From: Acidimicrobiia bacterium
GTDB taxonomy: Bacteria; Actinomycetota; Acidimicrobiia; Acidimicrobiales; Poriferisodalaceae
Length of the DNA: 55,827 bases
Assembly: GCA_022822525.1 (NCBI GenBank)
Contig: JAJEBN010000079.1
Coordinates: 1-55,827, forward strand
Reading direction: 5' to 3'
Shown: piece by piece, positions 35,705 through 42,779 of the stretch
How the letters are laid out: each line of letters begins with the position of its first letter
How positions within the stretch are numbered: the first letter of the stretch is position 1
Made by a program: the position numbers and the translations under genes
Notes under the pieces: generated by a model
What the model was told of the DNA's origin: nothing
Seen by the model: the letters and a program-made list of their open reading frames with translations, nothing else
Database searches by the model: none

Positions 35705-36087
35705 CCATCCGCCTCCACCTGACCGGCGTCTTCGTCGACGACCAGGACGAAGCGCTCCGCTTCTACACCGAGGTGCTCGGCTTCGAGGTGCGTACCGACG
35801 TGCCGGTCGGCAATGGCGATCGATGGCTCACCGTCGGCGCCGAGGGACAAGACGTCGAGCTGCTGCTCGAGCCATCCGGTCATCCCGCCGTCGCGCCGTA
35901 CCGCGACGCCCTGGTCGCCGACGGGATCCCGCTGGCGTCCTTCGCCGTCGACGACATCCAATCGGAGTACGAGCGCCTGCGTGCCGCCGGGGTGACCTTC
36001 ACACAGCCCCCCACGGAGATGGGGCCGGTCACCACAGCAGTTCTCGACGACGGCTGCGGCAACCTCGTCCAACTCCTCGCCTACTGA
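35701..36087 (+). CDS. VOC-family protein of the ArsR operon
   Basis: 128 residues with one VOC domain: LTGVFVDDQDEALRFYTEVL, then SFAVDDIQSEYERLRAAGV and a final strand DDGCGNLVQLLAY with the last metal-ligand Glu position changed to Gln. The ligand is unknown. It is coupled to the ArsR regulator by a 4-nt overlap. Confidence 0.87.
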   Translation: MTIRLHLTGVFVDDQDEALRFYTEVLGFEVRTDVPVGNGDRWLTVGAEGQDVELLLEPSGHPAVAPYRDALVADGIPLASFAVDDIQSEYERLRAAGVTFTQPPTEMGPVTTAVLDDGCGNLVQLLAY

Positions 36088-36186
36088 CATCGATCCTCGT
36101 CTAGAAGCCGCAGCAGTTACTCGGCACCACGGTCAATGGCGTGAGCTTCGTTGGAGCATTCGCTGACCTATCAAGTCGTTCTTTGC

Positions 36187-36201
36187 TGACTAGTCTGGTC
36201 A
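36187..36201 (+). promoter_or_regulatory. Promoter and possible operator of the Phd-VapC module
   Basis: TGAC-N7-GTCA spans 36187-36201 and includes the palindrome GACTAGTC (36188-36195). TAGTCT (36191-36196) is a TANNNT -10 box 6 nt before the ATG, so the transcript is probably leaderless and repressed by antitoxin binding at the palindrome. Confidence 0.5.
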
Positions 36202-36202
36202 T

Positions 36203-36487
36203 ATGAGTGCCGGCGCAGTATCCGTTTCCGAGCTGAAGGCCAATCTGTCCCGCTACCTGCGCGAAGTGCGACGAGGTGGCGAGATCCAGGTGACTGATCG
36301 CGGCACGCCGGTGGCAAGGCTCTTGCCGCCCGCCGAGGCTGAGGACGAGCACCTCAGCCGGCTGATCAAGTCCGGCGTGCTGCGAGCGGGACACGGAGAT
36401 TCTGCAGCCGTGCTCGACGAGCCTCCCTTGCAGGTCCCGACCAGCCTTTCCGAAGCGTTGGCGGCCGAGAGAGAGGATCGTGTGTGA
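36203..36487 (+). CDS. Phd/YefM-type antitoxin
   Basis: 94 residues. VSVSELKANLSRYLREVRRG followed by IQVTDRGTPVARLLP is the Phd/YefM DNA-binding fold; the tail (PPLQVPTSLSEALAAEREDR) would bind the toxin. The stop overlaps the toxin start as GTGA. Probably autoregulated from the site at 36187-36201. Confidence 0.9.
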   Translation: MSAGAVSVSELKANLSRYLREVRRGGEIQVTDRGTPVARLLPPAEAEDEHLSRLIKSGVLRAGHGDSAAVLDEPPLQVPTSLSEALAAEREDRV

Positions 36488-36909
36488 GGTACTGGGATAC
36501 CTCAGCGCTCGTGCCGCTCTTCGTCGCCGAAGCGACGTCTGACACGGTGCGGTCTTGGCTGCGTGAGGACAGTGTCATCGCAACATGGGCATGGACGCGC
36601 GTCGAGATCGCAAGCGCCATAGAGCGGCGGACCCGTGAGGGTGAGCTCTCGCGGGAGAAGCGCCGCGGCATCGTGAGCCGCTTGGACGGGTTCAGTGCTA
36701 CATGGCACGAAGTGGTCGAGATGCTGGCCGTGCGCTCGCGTGCGACATCGGTGCTCGCACGGCATCCGCTCCGGGCAGCCGACGCCGCCCAACTCGGCGC
36801 CGCATTGCATGTGCAAGAGCAGCTTGGTGTCCCGCTGCAGTTTGTGAGCCTGGACCAACGCCTCACCGAAGCAGCCGAACGCGAAGGACTCGCCATCGTC
36901 TCCACATGA
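36484..36909 (+). CDS. VapC-type PIN-domain toxin
   Basis: 141 residues. RYWDTSALVPLFVAEATSDT carries the first Asp, WTRVEIASAI the second acidic position, and LRAADAAQLGAAL the third; VSLDQRLTEAAEREGLAIV is the usual C-terminal strand. PIN toxins are RNases. It starts at a GTG overlapping the antitoxin stop. Two more copies of its 3' end lie downstream as remnants (37661-37703 and 38565-38642). Confidence 0.9.
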   Translation: MRYWDTSALVPLFVAEATSDTVRSWLREDSVIATWAWTRVEIASAIERRTREGELSREKRRGIVSRLDGFSATWHEVVEMLAVRSRATSVLARHPLRAADAAQLGAALHVQEQLGVPLQFVSLDQRLTEAAEREGLAIVST

Positions 36910-36992
36910 GCCGGCAGTTCCACGGGTGATCTGGCCTCGCTGGTTCGGCGGCAGAAAGTTCGCTCGCGGGCAGTTCGGCGGGTTTTCTAGGT

Positions 36993-37299
36993 TTGGACTC
37001 TGTGGCAGCGACTCGCTTTTGCCGACCTGTGGAGATCCCCGAGGATCTCGGGGGCGGCATGGTCGCGCCCGTCACGGGGCGGGTGAAGCTGTCGCACCGC
37101 ATGGAGCGGTCAGGGCGAATTCGATCTCGAGGATCGGCGAGATCGCGTGTACGTGTACCAGCTCGTCATGACCGAAGGCGCCGAGGACGACCTGCGTCTC
37201 TACATCGACGTCGCCCATCTCGTAGAGATGTGGGACGACATGTGGCTCTCACCCCATGTCTGTGAGCGCTGGCATCGTTGGCTACGCGATCGCGACTTG
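36993..37299 (+). pseudogene. Frameshifted small gene of unknown family
   Basis: A protein-like reading runs in one frame from 36993 (ending VKLSHRM) and continues in another frame near 37100 (WSGQGEFDLEDRR, VYVYQLVMTEGAEDDLRLY, DVAHLVEMWDDMWLSPHV). The two parts look like one conserved small protein broken by a 1-nt indel. The continuing frame shows regular alpha/beta composition and does not look like a shadow. I do not know its function; it lies among toxin-antitoxin genes. The 850 bp from 36910 to 37760 hold only this, the promoter repeat and a vapC remnant. Confidence 0.45.
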
Positions 37300-37341
37300 A
37301 CGCCTAGCTCCCTGCCGCCCGTCCTCAATAGCGGCTGGTGT

Positions 37342-37374
37342 TGGAGTGGTCCGCCTTTGTACTCTCGTCCGATG
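37342..37374 (+). repeat. First copy of a duplicated leaderless promoter
   Basis: Matches 37731-37763 with five mismatches over 33 bp. It includes TACTCT followed 6 nt later by an ATG at 37372 (MSREAARRRSRRLAVAG, 24 codons). This appears to be the remnant head of a copy of the gene at 37761. Confidence 0.55.
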
Positions 37375-37660
37375 TCCCGTGAAGCGGCACGTCGTAGATC
37401 TCGACGACTCGCTGTTGCGGGGATCATCGAGGTGACCAACGGCTGACCAGACTTGCGAAAGCCCCGGCTCCCGTCCTAGTCGACTTGCCTTGCGGCAAGT
37501 CCTCGGCCCGGCACTCCGGGACTTACGTCTTCCCGCCGGAATAGCACCGGGGGCACGTTCAACATAGGCCACTCGGACTCAGAGGACAATCAAACATCGG
37601 ATAACGACGAGCGATCTGCCGCTCACGGCACAGACTCAGCGCGCAGCGCCGACGTGGTGC

Positions 37661-37703
37661 GGTAGCCGCCGGACGCGAAGGACTCGCCGTCGTCTCCACG
37701 TGA
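37661..37703 (+). pseudogene. Remnant of a vapC 3' end
   Basis: About 40 bp match the last codons of the intact vapC (36870-36910), including ACGCGAAGGACTCGCC and the stop codon; the reading is GREGLAVVST-stop. No upstream toxin sequence is left. Confidence 0.6.
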
Positions 37704-37730
37704 GCGAGCGCTGAGGAAAATAGTTCGTGC

Positions 37731-37763
37731 TGGAGCGGTCAGTCTTCGTACTCTCGCCCGATG
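37731..37763 (+). promoter_or_regulatory. Leaderless promoter, second copy of the 33-bp duplication
   Basis: TACTCT at 37749-37754 is a TANNNT -10 box and CGCCCG separates it from the ATG at 37761. No ribosome-binding site is needed. The same arrangement is repeated at 37342-37374. Confidence 0.55.
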
Positions 37764-38021
37764 CCAGGTCGAGCGGGACGTCATCCAGACAAGGAGGTCA
37801 ACGCTGTACTTGAAGAGATGAGCGATGCGGGCTGGCGGGTCGAACGCTCCCGAAGCCGCTCAGCGCACGCTTGGGGCAAGGCGTTCTGTCCGCACTCTGG
37901 GCGGCGTGAGCACTTCGACTGCGCTGTATCGGTGTCCAGCACACCTCGAAGTGGTGGTAACGAGGCACGTAGACTGCGAGGGCGCATCCGGCGGTGCCAG
38001 AGAATCGGCGAGGGGCCATGA
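37761..38021 (+). CDS. Uncharacterised small protein, first gene of a coupled pair
   Basis: 86 residues. RHPDKEVNAVLEEMSDAGWR then a basic stretch, HAWGKAFCPH, CAVSVSSTPRSGGNEARRL and RGRIRRC. The arrangement (HP-N/D-K-E, AGWRVE, HAWG, S-STP, then R-rich end) matches a widespread family of unknown function that I recall in several genomes; that recall is unverified. The small fold with AGWRVERS-xx-S-x-HAWG is reminiscent of the HicA toxin. It is co-translated with the next gene (ATGA). Function unknown; toxin is a hypothesis. Confidence 0.6.
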   Translation: MPGRAGRHPDKEVNAVLEEMSDAGWRVERSRSRSAHAWGKAFCPHSGRREHFDCAVSVSSTPRSGGNEARRLRGRIRRCQRIGEGP

Positions 38022-38308
38022 CTCAGCGACCTTCGACGGAACGCAGCCCGGTCCATCACTTCGTGCTGGTCACCGACGGGCTTGACCTGCTCGACGACGA
38101 CAATCTCGAAACGCTCTACGAGGCGGGTTGCACCGATGCCAGCATCGGCCACCGCACTGTCGAGTTCGACCGCGAAGCCCCGACTCGTTGGGATGCCATC
38201 CAGCAGGCAATTCGAGAAGTGAGCGCGGTCTCCGGATTGCGGATCGTTGACGTCCGCGACAGCCTGGACGCCATACCCGCTGCACCGACAGATCACGCGC
38301 TCGCGTAG
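38018..38308 (+). CDS. Uncharacterised small protein, second gene of the coupled pair
   Basis: 96 residues. VHHFVLVTDGLDLLDDDNLE, TLYEAGCTDASIGHRTVEFD and AIQQAIREVSAVSGLRIVDV. The acidic first third and the fold order (beta, alpha, beta, alpha) fit small partner proteins of the previous gene's family. The ATG overlaps the upstream stop as ATGA, with GAGGGG upstream. It may be an antitoxin or a subunit. I cannot name the family. Confidence 0.6.
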   Translation: MTQRPSTERSPVHHFVLVTDGLDLLDDDNLETLYEAGCTDASIGHRTVEFDREAPTRWDAIQQAIREVSAVSGLRIVDVRDSLDAIPAAPTDHALA

Positions 38309-38346
38309 CGCTCACGGCCGGTTGCGCACCCGACGGAGGGCATGAC

Positions 38347-38550
38347 ATGGCACAGGTCGTTATCGCCAGAGAGGGCGATGGCAGCGGGGACTAGCTGGCC
38401 GAGGGCGACATCGGCGAGTGCGCCTACTTCGCCAACGCCGCCACGCTCGCTGAACTCGAGGCCATGATTCGAGAGGCCGCCGACCTAGCCGGCGCAGAAC
38501 CCGAGATCGTCATCGCGTCAGAGACCGTCACCGACACAGTCACGGTCTGA
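38347..38550 (+). pseudogene. HicB-like small gene with an in-frame amber codon
   Basis: The frame starts at an ATG at 38347 with ACGGAGGG upstream, then reads MAQVVIAREGDGSGD, TAG, LAEGDIGECAYFANAATLAEL, EAMIREAADLAGAEPE and ends at 38550. HicB-type proteins read GD-(Y)-WLAE here, so the TAG probably replaces a Trp codon (TGG). Downstream the frame is clean for about 50 codons. It is either a recently broken antitoxin-like gene or a sequencing error. It follows the coupled pair by 38 nt. Confidence 0.6.
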
Positions 38551-38564
38551 TCCCATCGGCTCAA

Positions 38565-38642
38565 CCCCTGCAGTTCTTGAGCCTGGACCGACGCCTCACC
38601 GAGGCCGCCGAACGCGGAGGACTCGCCATCATCACCAGGTGA
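38565..38642 (+). pseudogene. Second remnant of a vapC 3' end
   Basis: About 78 bp align with the vapC 3' end (36832-36909) with about ten mismatches by eye. The reading is LQFLSLDRRLTEAAERGGLA and two more codons before TGA. No start or upstream toxin part exists. Confidence 0.7.
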
Positions 38643-38709
38643 GCAGGCAGTGTCAGTTTCTCGGGCAACTGAGCGTGATGGTGTTCATCGGTCAGTCATC
38701 GGTTTGCTC

Positions 38710-38982
38710 TTACTCGGATAAGTGCTTTCGCTCAGTTTGGCGCCGTCGCATTCGGTCTTGTTCTTCTTGCTCCTGTTGTGCCTGCTGCTCCTTTTCGCGC
38801 TGTCGTGCGCGGTCCAGGTCGTCGCAGAGTTCGTAGGCGGCTTCGATCTGGTCTGCTGCCACGCCCAGCGCGCCGCCATGGTGTTCGACGATGATGGCCG
38901 TCTCTTCCTCGCTGAGCCAGATCGGCTGGCCGTAGGTGCCCGCGTCGAGCAGTCGGGCAATGGGGTTGTATCTCTCACGCAC
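38710..38982 (-). CDS. Hypothetical protein with charged coiled-coil tail
   Basis: 90 residues from the GTG at 38982. The N-terminus is RERYNPIARLLDAGTYGQPI, then WLSEEETAIIVEHHGGALGV and a highly charged helix (RARQREKEQQAQQEQEEQ) likely to form a coiled coil. No family recognised. The upstream part of the frame (to 39033) is not obviously coding. Confidence 0.45.
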   Translation of the reverse strand: MRERYNPIARLLDAGTYGQPIWLSEEETAIIVEHHGGALGVAADQIEAAYELCDDLDRARQREKEQQAQQEQEEQDRMRRRQTERKHLSE

Positions 38983-39188
38983 GGCGCATGCTTCTGCCTT
39001 TCCTCGGTGGGCCGCTCCAGTCTGGTGTGGCACTATCGAGCGTCGAACCAGTCTGAGTCTTCGCAGGCCAGCCGTTCCGATGCGCTCGACGATGCCGGTC
39101 TCAGGATGGAAGGTGTGCGCGGCGAGGCGTAGGCGATCCTCACCGGATATCGCTCAGGCTCAGGGGATCCCCTTGGCGCTCTGGCGCG

Positions 39189-39905
39189 CTAGTGGCCAAA
39201 CCGCGCCCGGACCTTCTTGCACAGCGTCCGGGTTAGAGACTCCGCATCGACGCTGGAAGCGAAACCTCCGAAGTCGAAGTCGGCGTCTTCGTTGCAGGCA
39301 CTGTAGATGCGCAGGAAGCTGGTAGCCGGCTCTTGAAGACGGTCGAGTCTCTCACTAAAGGCGAGATGGCCTCTCGACGTGCCGACTCGCCTCGCGGCAG
39401 CGCAGATGCGATCGGCCTCCAGTTCCTGATCAAACTTGCCGTCAACTGAGAGTTCGTGGGTCGCCAGCAAGAACAGTCGGAAGGCCGAGGCAGCATCACC
39501 GTCCAGCCGAGACCAAGAGTCGTATTCCCGCACCTTCCGCTCCAAGTCGTCGAGAGCGTCGTGACAGGCGAACTGCACCGACAGCTCCGCCCATGTCGGA
39601 CGCGCATCCAAATCGGCCTCAACCCGTTCCTCGATGGCAGCCTCAACGCGTTCCTCGATGAGTGCTTCAATGTCCACCGCGGCTTCCGTAGTCGTGCTCG
39701 CTGCTAGCTCGACTAGCGCCGCCTCGACGCGGTCTTCGATGAGCGCCTCGACATCGTCGTTGCCGCTTTCGGCGGCGCAGCCGGCCAGCAGTGCGAATGC
39801 CGCTGCGGCGGCACTGAGTGAGGCGCGTACAGACGGAACTGTCCGGCGCCCTCGCGTCAAGGTATGGGTGCATGAGCGGGCTTTTGAGTCTGATTGTCGC
39901 GCCAC
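39189..39905 (-). CDS. Putative lipoprotein with repeated acidic helices
   Basis: About 238 residues. A signal sequence with the lipobox FALLAGC ends near residue 43 (or 28 if the TTG at 39860 is the start). After it, repeats of the type EALIE(E/D)RVEAA suggest a coiled coil. The C-terminus is helical and has four Cys (FACHDALDD, ICAAAR, YSACNED, TLCKK). The GTG at 39905 has GGAGGGG upstream. No family recognised; the neighbour is a J-domain protein, and both may sit at the cell surface. Confidence 0.55.
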   Translation of the reverse strand: MARQSDSKARSCTHTLTRGRRTVPSVRASLSAAAAAFALLAGCAAESGNDDVEALIEDRVEAALVELAASTTTEAAVDIEALIEERVEAAIEERVEADLDARPTWAELSVQFACHDALDDLERKVREYDSWSRLDGDAASAFRLFLLATHELSVDGKFDQELEADRICAAARRVGTSRGHLAFSERLDRLQEPATSFLRIYSACNEDADFDFGGFASSVDAESLTRTLCKKVRARFGH

Positions 39906-39990
39906 ATTCACCCCTCCCGCTGGACCTGAACCCACGTCCATCCTGACTCTGATGCACTTGGCCGGTTCCCGGCGTCGCATGCTAATAACG

Positions 39991-41403
39991 TCATCCGGCG
40001 CTGCTAAGGCAGACAGCGAGAGGGTCGCGTTCCGCGTCGAGGCGATCACGATCGAAGAGGAACACCAGTTCGGAATTCTGAGGGCAGTCACGTGTGTCGT
40101 CGATGATCGCGAGAATTCTGGAGGTGGCACGATCCGACGCGCAGTCGACTAGTTCGGACAAGCCGTCTTCCGTTGAGATGCAGGCCCCGACACGCCACTC
40201 AGGGGCGCTGTAGCCCCATTCGTCGATACATGCAATCTGGTTGTCCGCCGTCTCAACAACGTGATCGGCTTGGGATGTGCAATCCGCGGCGTCGGCGACT
40301 ATGGCCACGATGATGCCGGCAGCAAGCCCTGAGGAACACGGAACCAGGACGGCGTGCTGCCGATCAGGGTGGATTGCAACGCAACCATCCGCTCCCCACT
40401 CAGACTCGACCGGTAGCTGAGTGGCGGATCCTTTGCTGTCATCGTGCCGCAATTCGATGCATGCGAACTGGTTGATCTCAACCTCGACCCATGGTCCCGT
40501 GGACTCAGGACACTCGGCGACATCTCCGACGATTGCCAGAATCTGGCCATCTGCTCGACTCGATGAGCAGCGCACCGGTTCTGCACGCCAACCGTCTGCG
40601 CTCATTGTGACGCAACTGGAGGTGTCCCAACCCAAGACTGTCTCGTGCGTGGAGCGCTCTGAACTGTCAACTTCAGAACGAGGGCTGTTGGGGCCCGAGT
40701 CGGCGATGTTGGAGACGATGACGAATCCGGTCACGAGCAGCCAGACGATGATTACGCTCGGCCGCAACAGCACTGGACGGCCCTTGAGCATTCGCTCGAT
40801 GACTGGGTCGCTTGGCTCCGGGGTCTTCAGAGATCGAAGTCGTTGGTATTGAATCAGATTGCGGGCCAAGTAGAACCATGTAGCGAACCACCCGATGAGA
40901 CTCCACCAGCCAAATGCGACGTTGCGGGCTTGAAATTCCCGGAACACCCCGGTGGCGCAGTGCCGGCAGACGCGACCGGCGAAGCTATAGCGGGCGCGCC
41001 GGAGCAGAAAGCCAGCATTGGATTCGAAGGTAACTTCTGTTGTCGGCCACCGACCGCAGATTTGACAGTGATGGCGGGGCTCTCGCCGATGCTGATGCAG
41101 ATGGTCCTCGACGGAGTTCACCAGCGACAAGTCGATGCCGCAAACTGGGCATATTGTTGGTGCGCCAGAGCGCTCAGCGGCTTGCGCGCTGTGTGCCCGG
41201 TCATAGATGCGGCGCCGAGCCGGGTCCGAAAGCAACGTGTACGCGACATTGACCCGTTTGGCAGCTTCCTCGTCCCCGTGCTTGGTATCGGGATGCACGG
41301 AACGCATGCGCTGCCGGTAGGCGCGGCGGAGTTCGTCAGACGATGCCGCTGCGCTGACGCCCAGCACGGCGTAGGGGTCATCAACCGAGTCGTTGGGAGA
41401 CAC
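39991..41403 (-). CDS. J-domain membrane protein with zinc finger and three cysteine-rich repeats
   Basis: 470 residues. Residues about 9-70 are a DnaJ J-domain (DPYAVLGVSAAASSDELRRA, MRSVHPDTK with the HPD motif, ARRRIYDRAHS). CPVCGIDL and CQICGRWP suggest a zinc-binding region with later CRHC. A membrane segment lies near 225-245 (VIIVWLLVTGFVIVSNIA). The outer part has three repeats of about 60 residues, each with spaced Cys (CVTMSADGW, CVAIHPDRQ, CISTEDGLS as repeat heads) and an ILAI(V/I) core. The start has TAGGTT 8 nt upstream of the GTG (41412-41417), a leaderless promoter. The function is unknown. Confidence 0.65.
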   Translation of the reverse strand: MSPNDSVDDPYAVLGVSAAASSDELRRAYRQRMRSVHPDTKHGDEEAAKRVNVAYTLLSDPARRRIYDRAHSAQAAERSGAPTICPVCGIDLSLVNSVEDHLHQHRREPRHHCQICGRWPTTEVTFESNAGFLLRRARYSFAGRVCRHCATGVFREFQARNVAFGWWSLIGWFATWFYLARNLIQYQRLRSLKTPEPSDPVIERMLKGRPVLLRPSVIIVWLLVTGFVIVSNIADSGPNSPRSEVDSSERSTHETVLGWDTSSCVTMSADGWRAEPVRCSSSRADGQILAIVGDVAECPESTGPWVEVEINQFACIELRHDDSKGSATQLPVESEWGADGCVAIHPDRQHAVLVPCSSGLAAGIIVAIVADAADCTSQADHVVETADNQIACIDEWGYSAPEWRVGACISTEDGLSELVDCASDRATSRILAIIDDTRDCPQNSELVFLFDRDRLDAERDPLAVCLSSAG

Positions 41404-41411
41404 GGATCGGC

Positions 41412-41417
41412 AACCTA
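41412..41417 (-). promoter_or_regulatory. -10 box of the J-domain gene
   Basis: TAGGTT (TANNNT) is read on the minus strand, 8 nt before the GTG at 41403. This is compatible with a leaderless transcript. Confidence 0.45.
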
Positions 41418-41581
41418 CTTGTCCGGTTTCAGAGGTGGTCTTGAGCCGTACGGTTCTGGGCGTCGCGTCTCAGAAAGGTGTCTCCAGCTCTTGGCACGAC
41501 ACCATCTCCGCAAGAAGCGCCTGAGCTAGGACCACGACTCCGGCGGTTCGTCGCACCAACTGCATTCGGGGCTGAAGTACG

Positions 41582-42754
41582 TCAGATGTCGATGCGGTAG
41601 AGCTCGGCGGCGTTGAGGGACATGATGCGCTCGATGTCGGCGTGGGGGATGCCTTCGAGGGCTTTGGCGAGGTCGTGGTCGTCGCGGGGGTACAGGCAGG
41701 TGGGGTGGGGGAAGTCGGTCTCGAACATGAGCGATTGGGCACCGACGTATTCGAGGGTGGGGCGCACGGTCGACCGCTCGAACCAGAAGCAGCCGTAGAA
41801 CTGGCGGCGGAAGTAGTCCGACGGCAGCATCGAGAGCTCGGCCAGCTCGTTCGGCGCTGTCTCAGCCATCTGGTGGTCGAGGACTTCGAGGAAGAACGGC
41901 AGCCAGCCGATACCGCTCTCGACCGAGACGAACTTCACGTCGGGGAAGCGCTCGGGCACGCCGGAGTAGATCATGTTGCCGACCACCCGGGCGTTGCCCA
42001 TGAACAGGTTCGCCGAGCCGACCGCAAGCCGCCGCTCGGGTCCGAACGACGGCCACGGCGCCTTGCCGTAGTAGTCGAGATTCCCCTTGGAGGAGCCGAT
42101 GTGGAAGTTGACCGGCATCGAAAGGTCAGAGCACACCTGCCACACCGGGTCCCAGTGGGGCATCGCCATGTCGGGCAGCCCGGCTTCCTCGGGGTTGGAG
42201 CAGGTCACGATGCCGCGCAGGCCGTTGGCGTGGCAGCGCTCGATCTCTCGCACCGCCGCGTCGAGGTCCCACCACGGCAGCAGCGCCATGCCGAACACCC
42301 GCTGGCCGCTGGCTTCCTGGAACTCGGCGAGGGCGTCGTTGTAGATCTCGACCGAGATGAGCCGCAGCGCATCGTCGGGTGACTTCAGGAAGTTCTGGTT
42401 CCCGAAGCCGGCCACGTTCGGGTACATGATCTGCGCGTCGAGGCCGAGCTCGTCGAGCATGGCCACCCGGGCCTCCGCGTCGTAGCTGGCACGGTGCACC
42501 ATCTCGTTGTCGAAGTCGAAGAAGACCGTGCCGGTGACCTTCTGGCCGTCGGGATCGACGACCGACGACGCGATCGGCAGCCCGATCGGAATCGAGTCGT
42601 CGAACCACCAGCGGCGTTTGCCGTCGCGCTCGGCCATGCGCGGCACGCGGTCGCGGTATTTCGCGGGTGCCCGAGACGTCCACAGGTCGTATGGCTCCGA
42701 CCAGTGGCTGTCGGTGTCGATGATCTTGAGATCGTCGAGAATCGTGCCGCTCAT
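41582..42754 (-). CDS. Amidohydrolase-2-family protein
   Basis: 390 residues of a TIM-barrel metal-dependent hydrolase: IIDTDSHWSEPYDLWTSRAP gives the N-terminal metal motif, MPVNFHIGSSKG a central His and MFETDFPHPTCLYP the C-terminal Asp. This family includes decarboxylases and hydrolases of aromatic or amide compounds; the true reaction is unknown. The selenoprotein gene lies 25 nt upstream on the same strand, so they may share a transcript. Confidence 0.85.
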   Translation of the reverse strand: MSGTILDDLKIIDTDSHWSEPYDLWTSRAPAKYRDRVPRMAERDGKRRWWFDDSIPIGLPIASSVVDPDGQKVTGTVFFDFDNEMVHRASYDAEARVAMLDELGLDAQIMYPNVAGFGNQNFLKSPDDALRLISVEIYNDALAEFQEASGQRVFGMALLPWWDLDAAVREIERCHANGLRGIVTCSNPEEAGLPDMAMPHWDPVWQVCSDLSMPVNFHIGSSKGNLDYYGKAPWPSFGPERRLAVGSANLFMGNARVVGNMIYSGVPERFPDVKFVSVESGIGWLPFFLEVLDHQMAETAPNELAELSMLPSDYFRRQFYGCFWFERSTVRPTLEYVGAQSLMFETDFPHPTCLYPRDDHDLAKALEGIPHADIERIMSLNAAELYRIDI

Positions 42755-42779
42755 CGACCTAGATCCTGTTCGAGGAACC

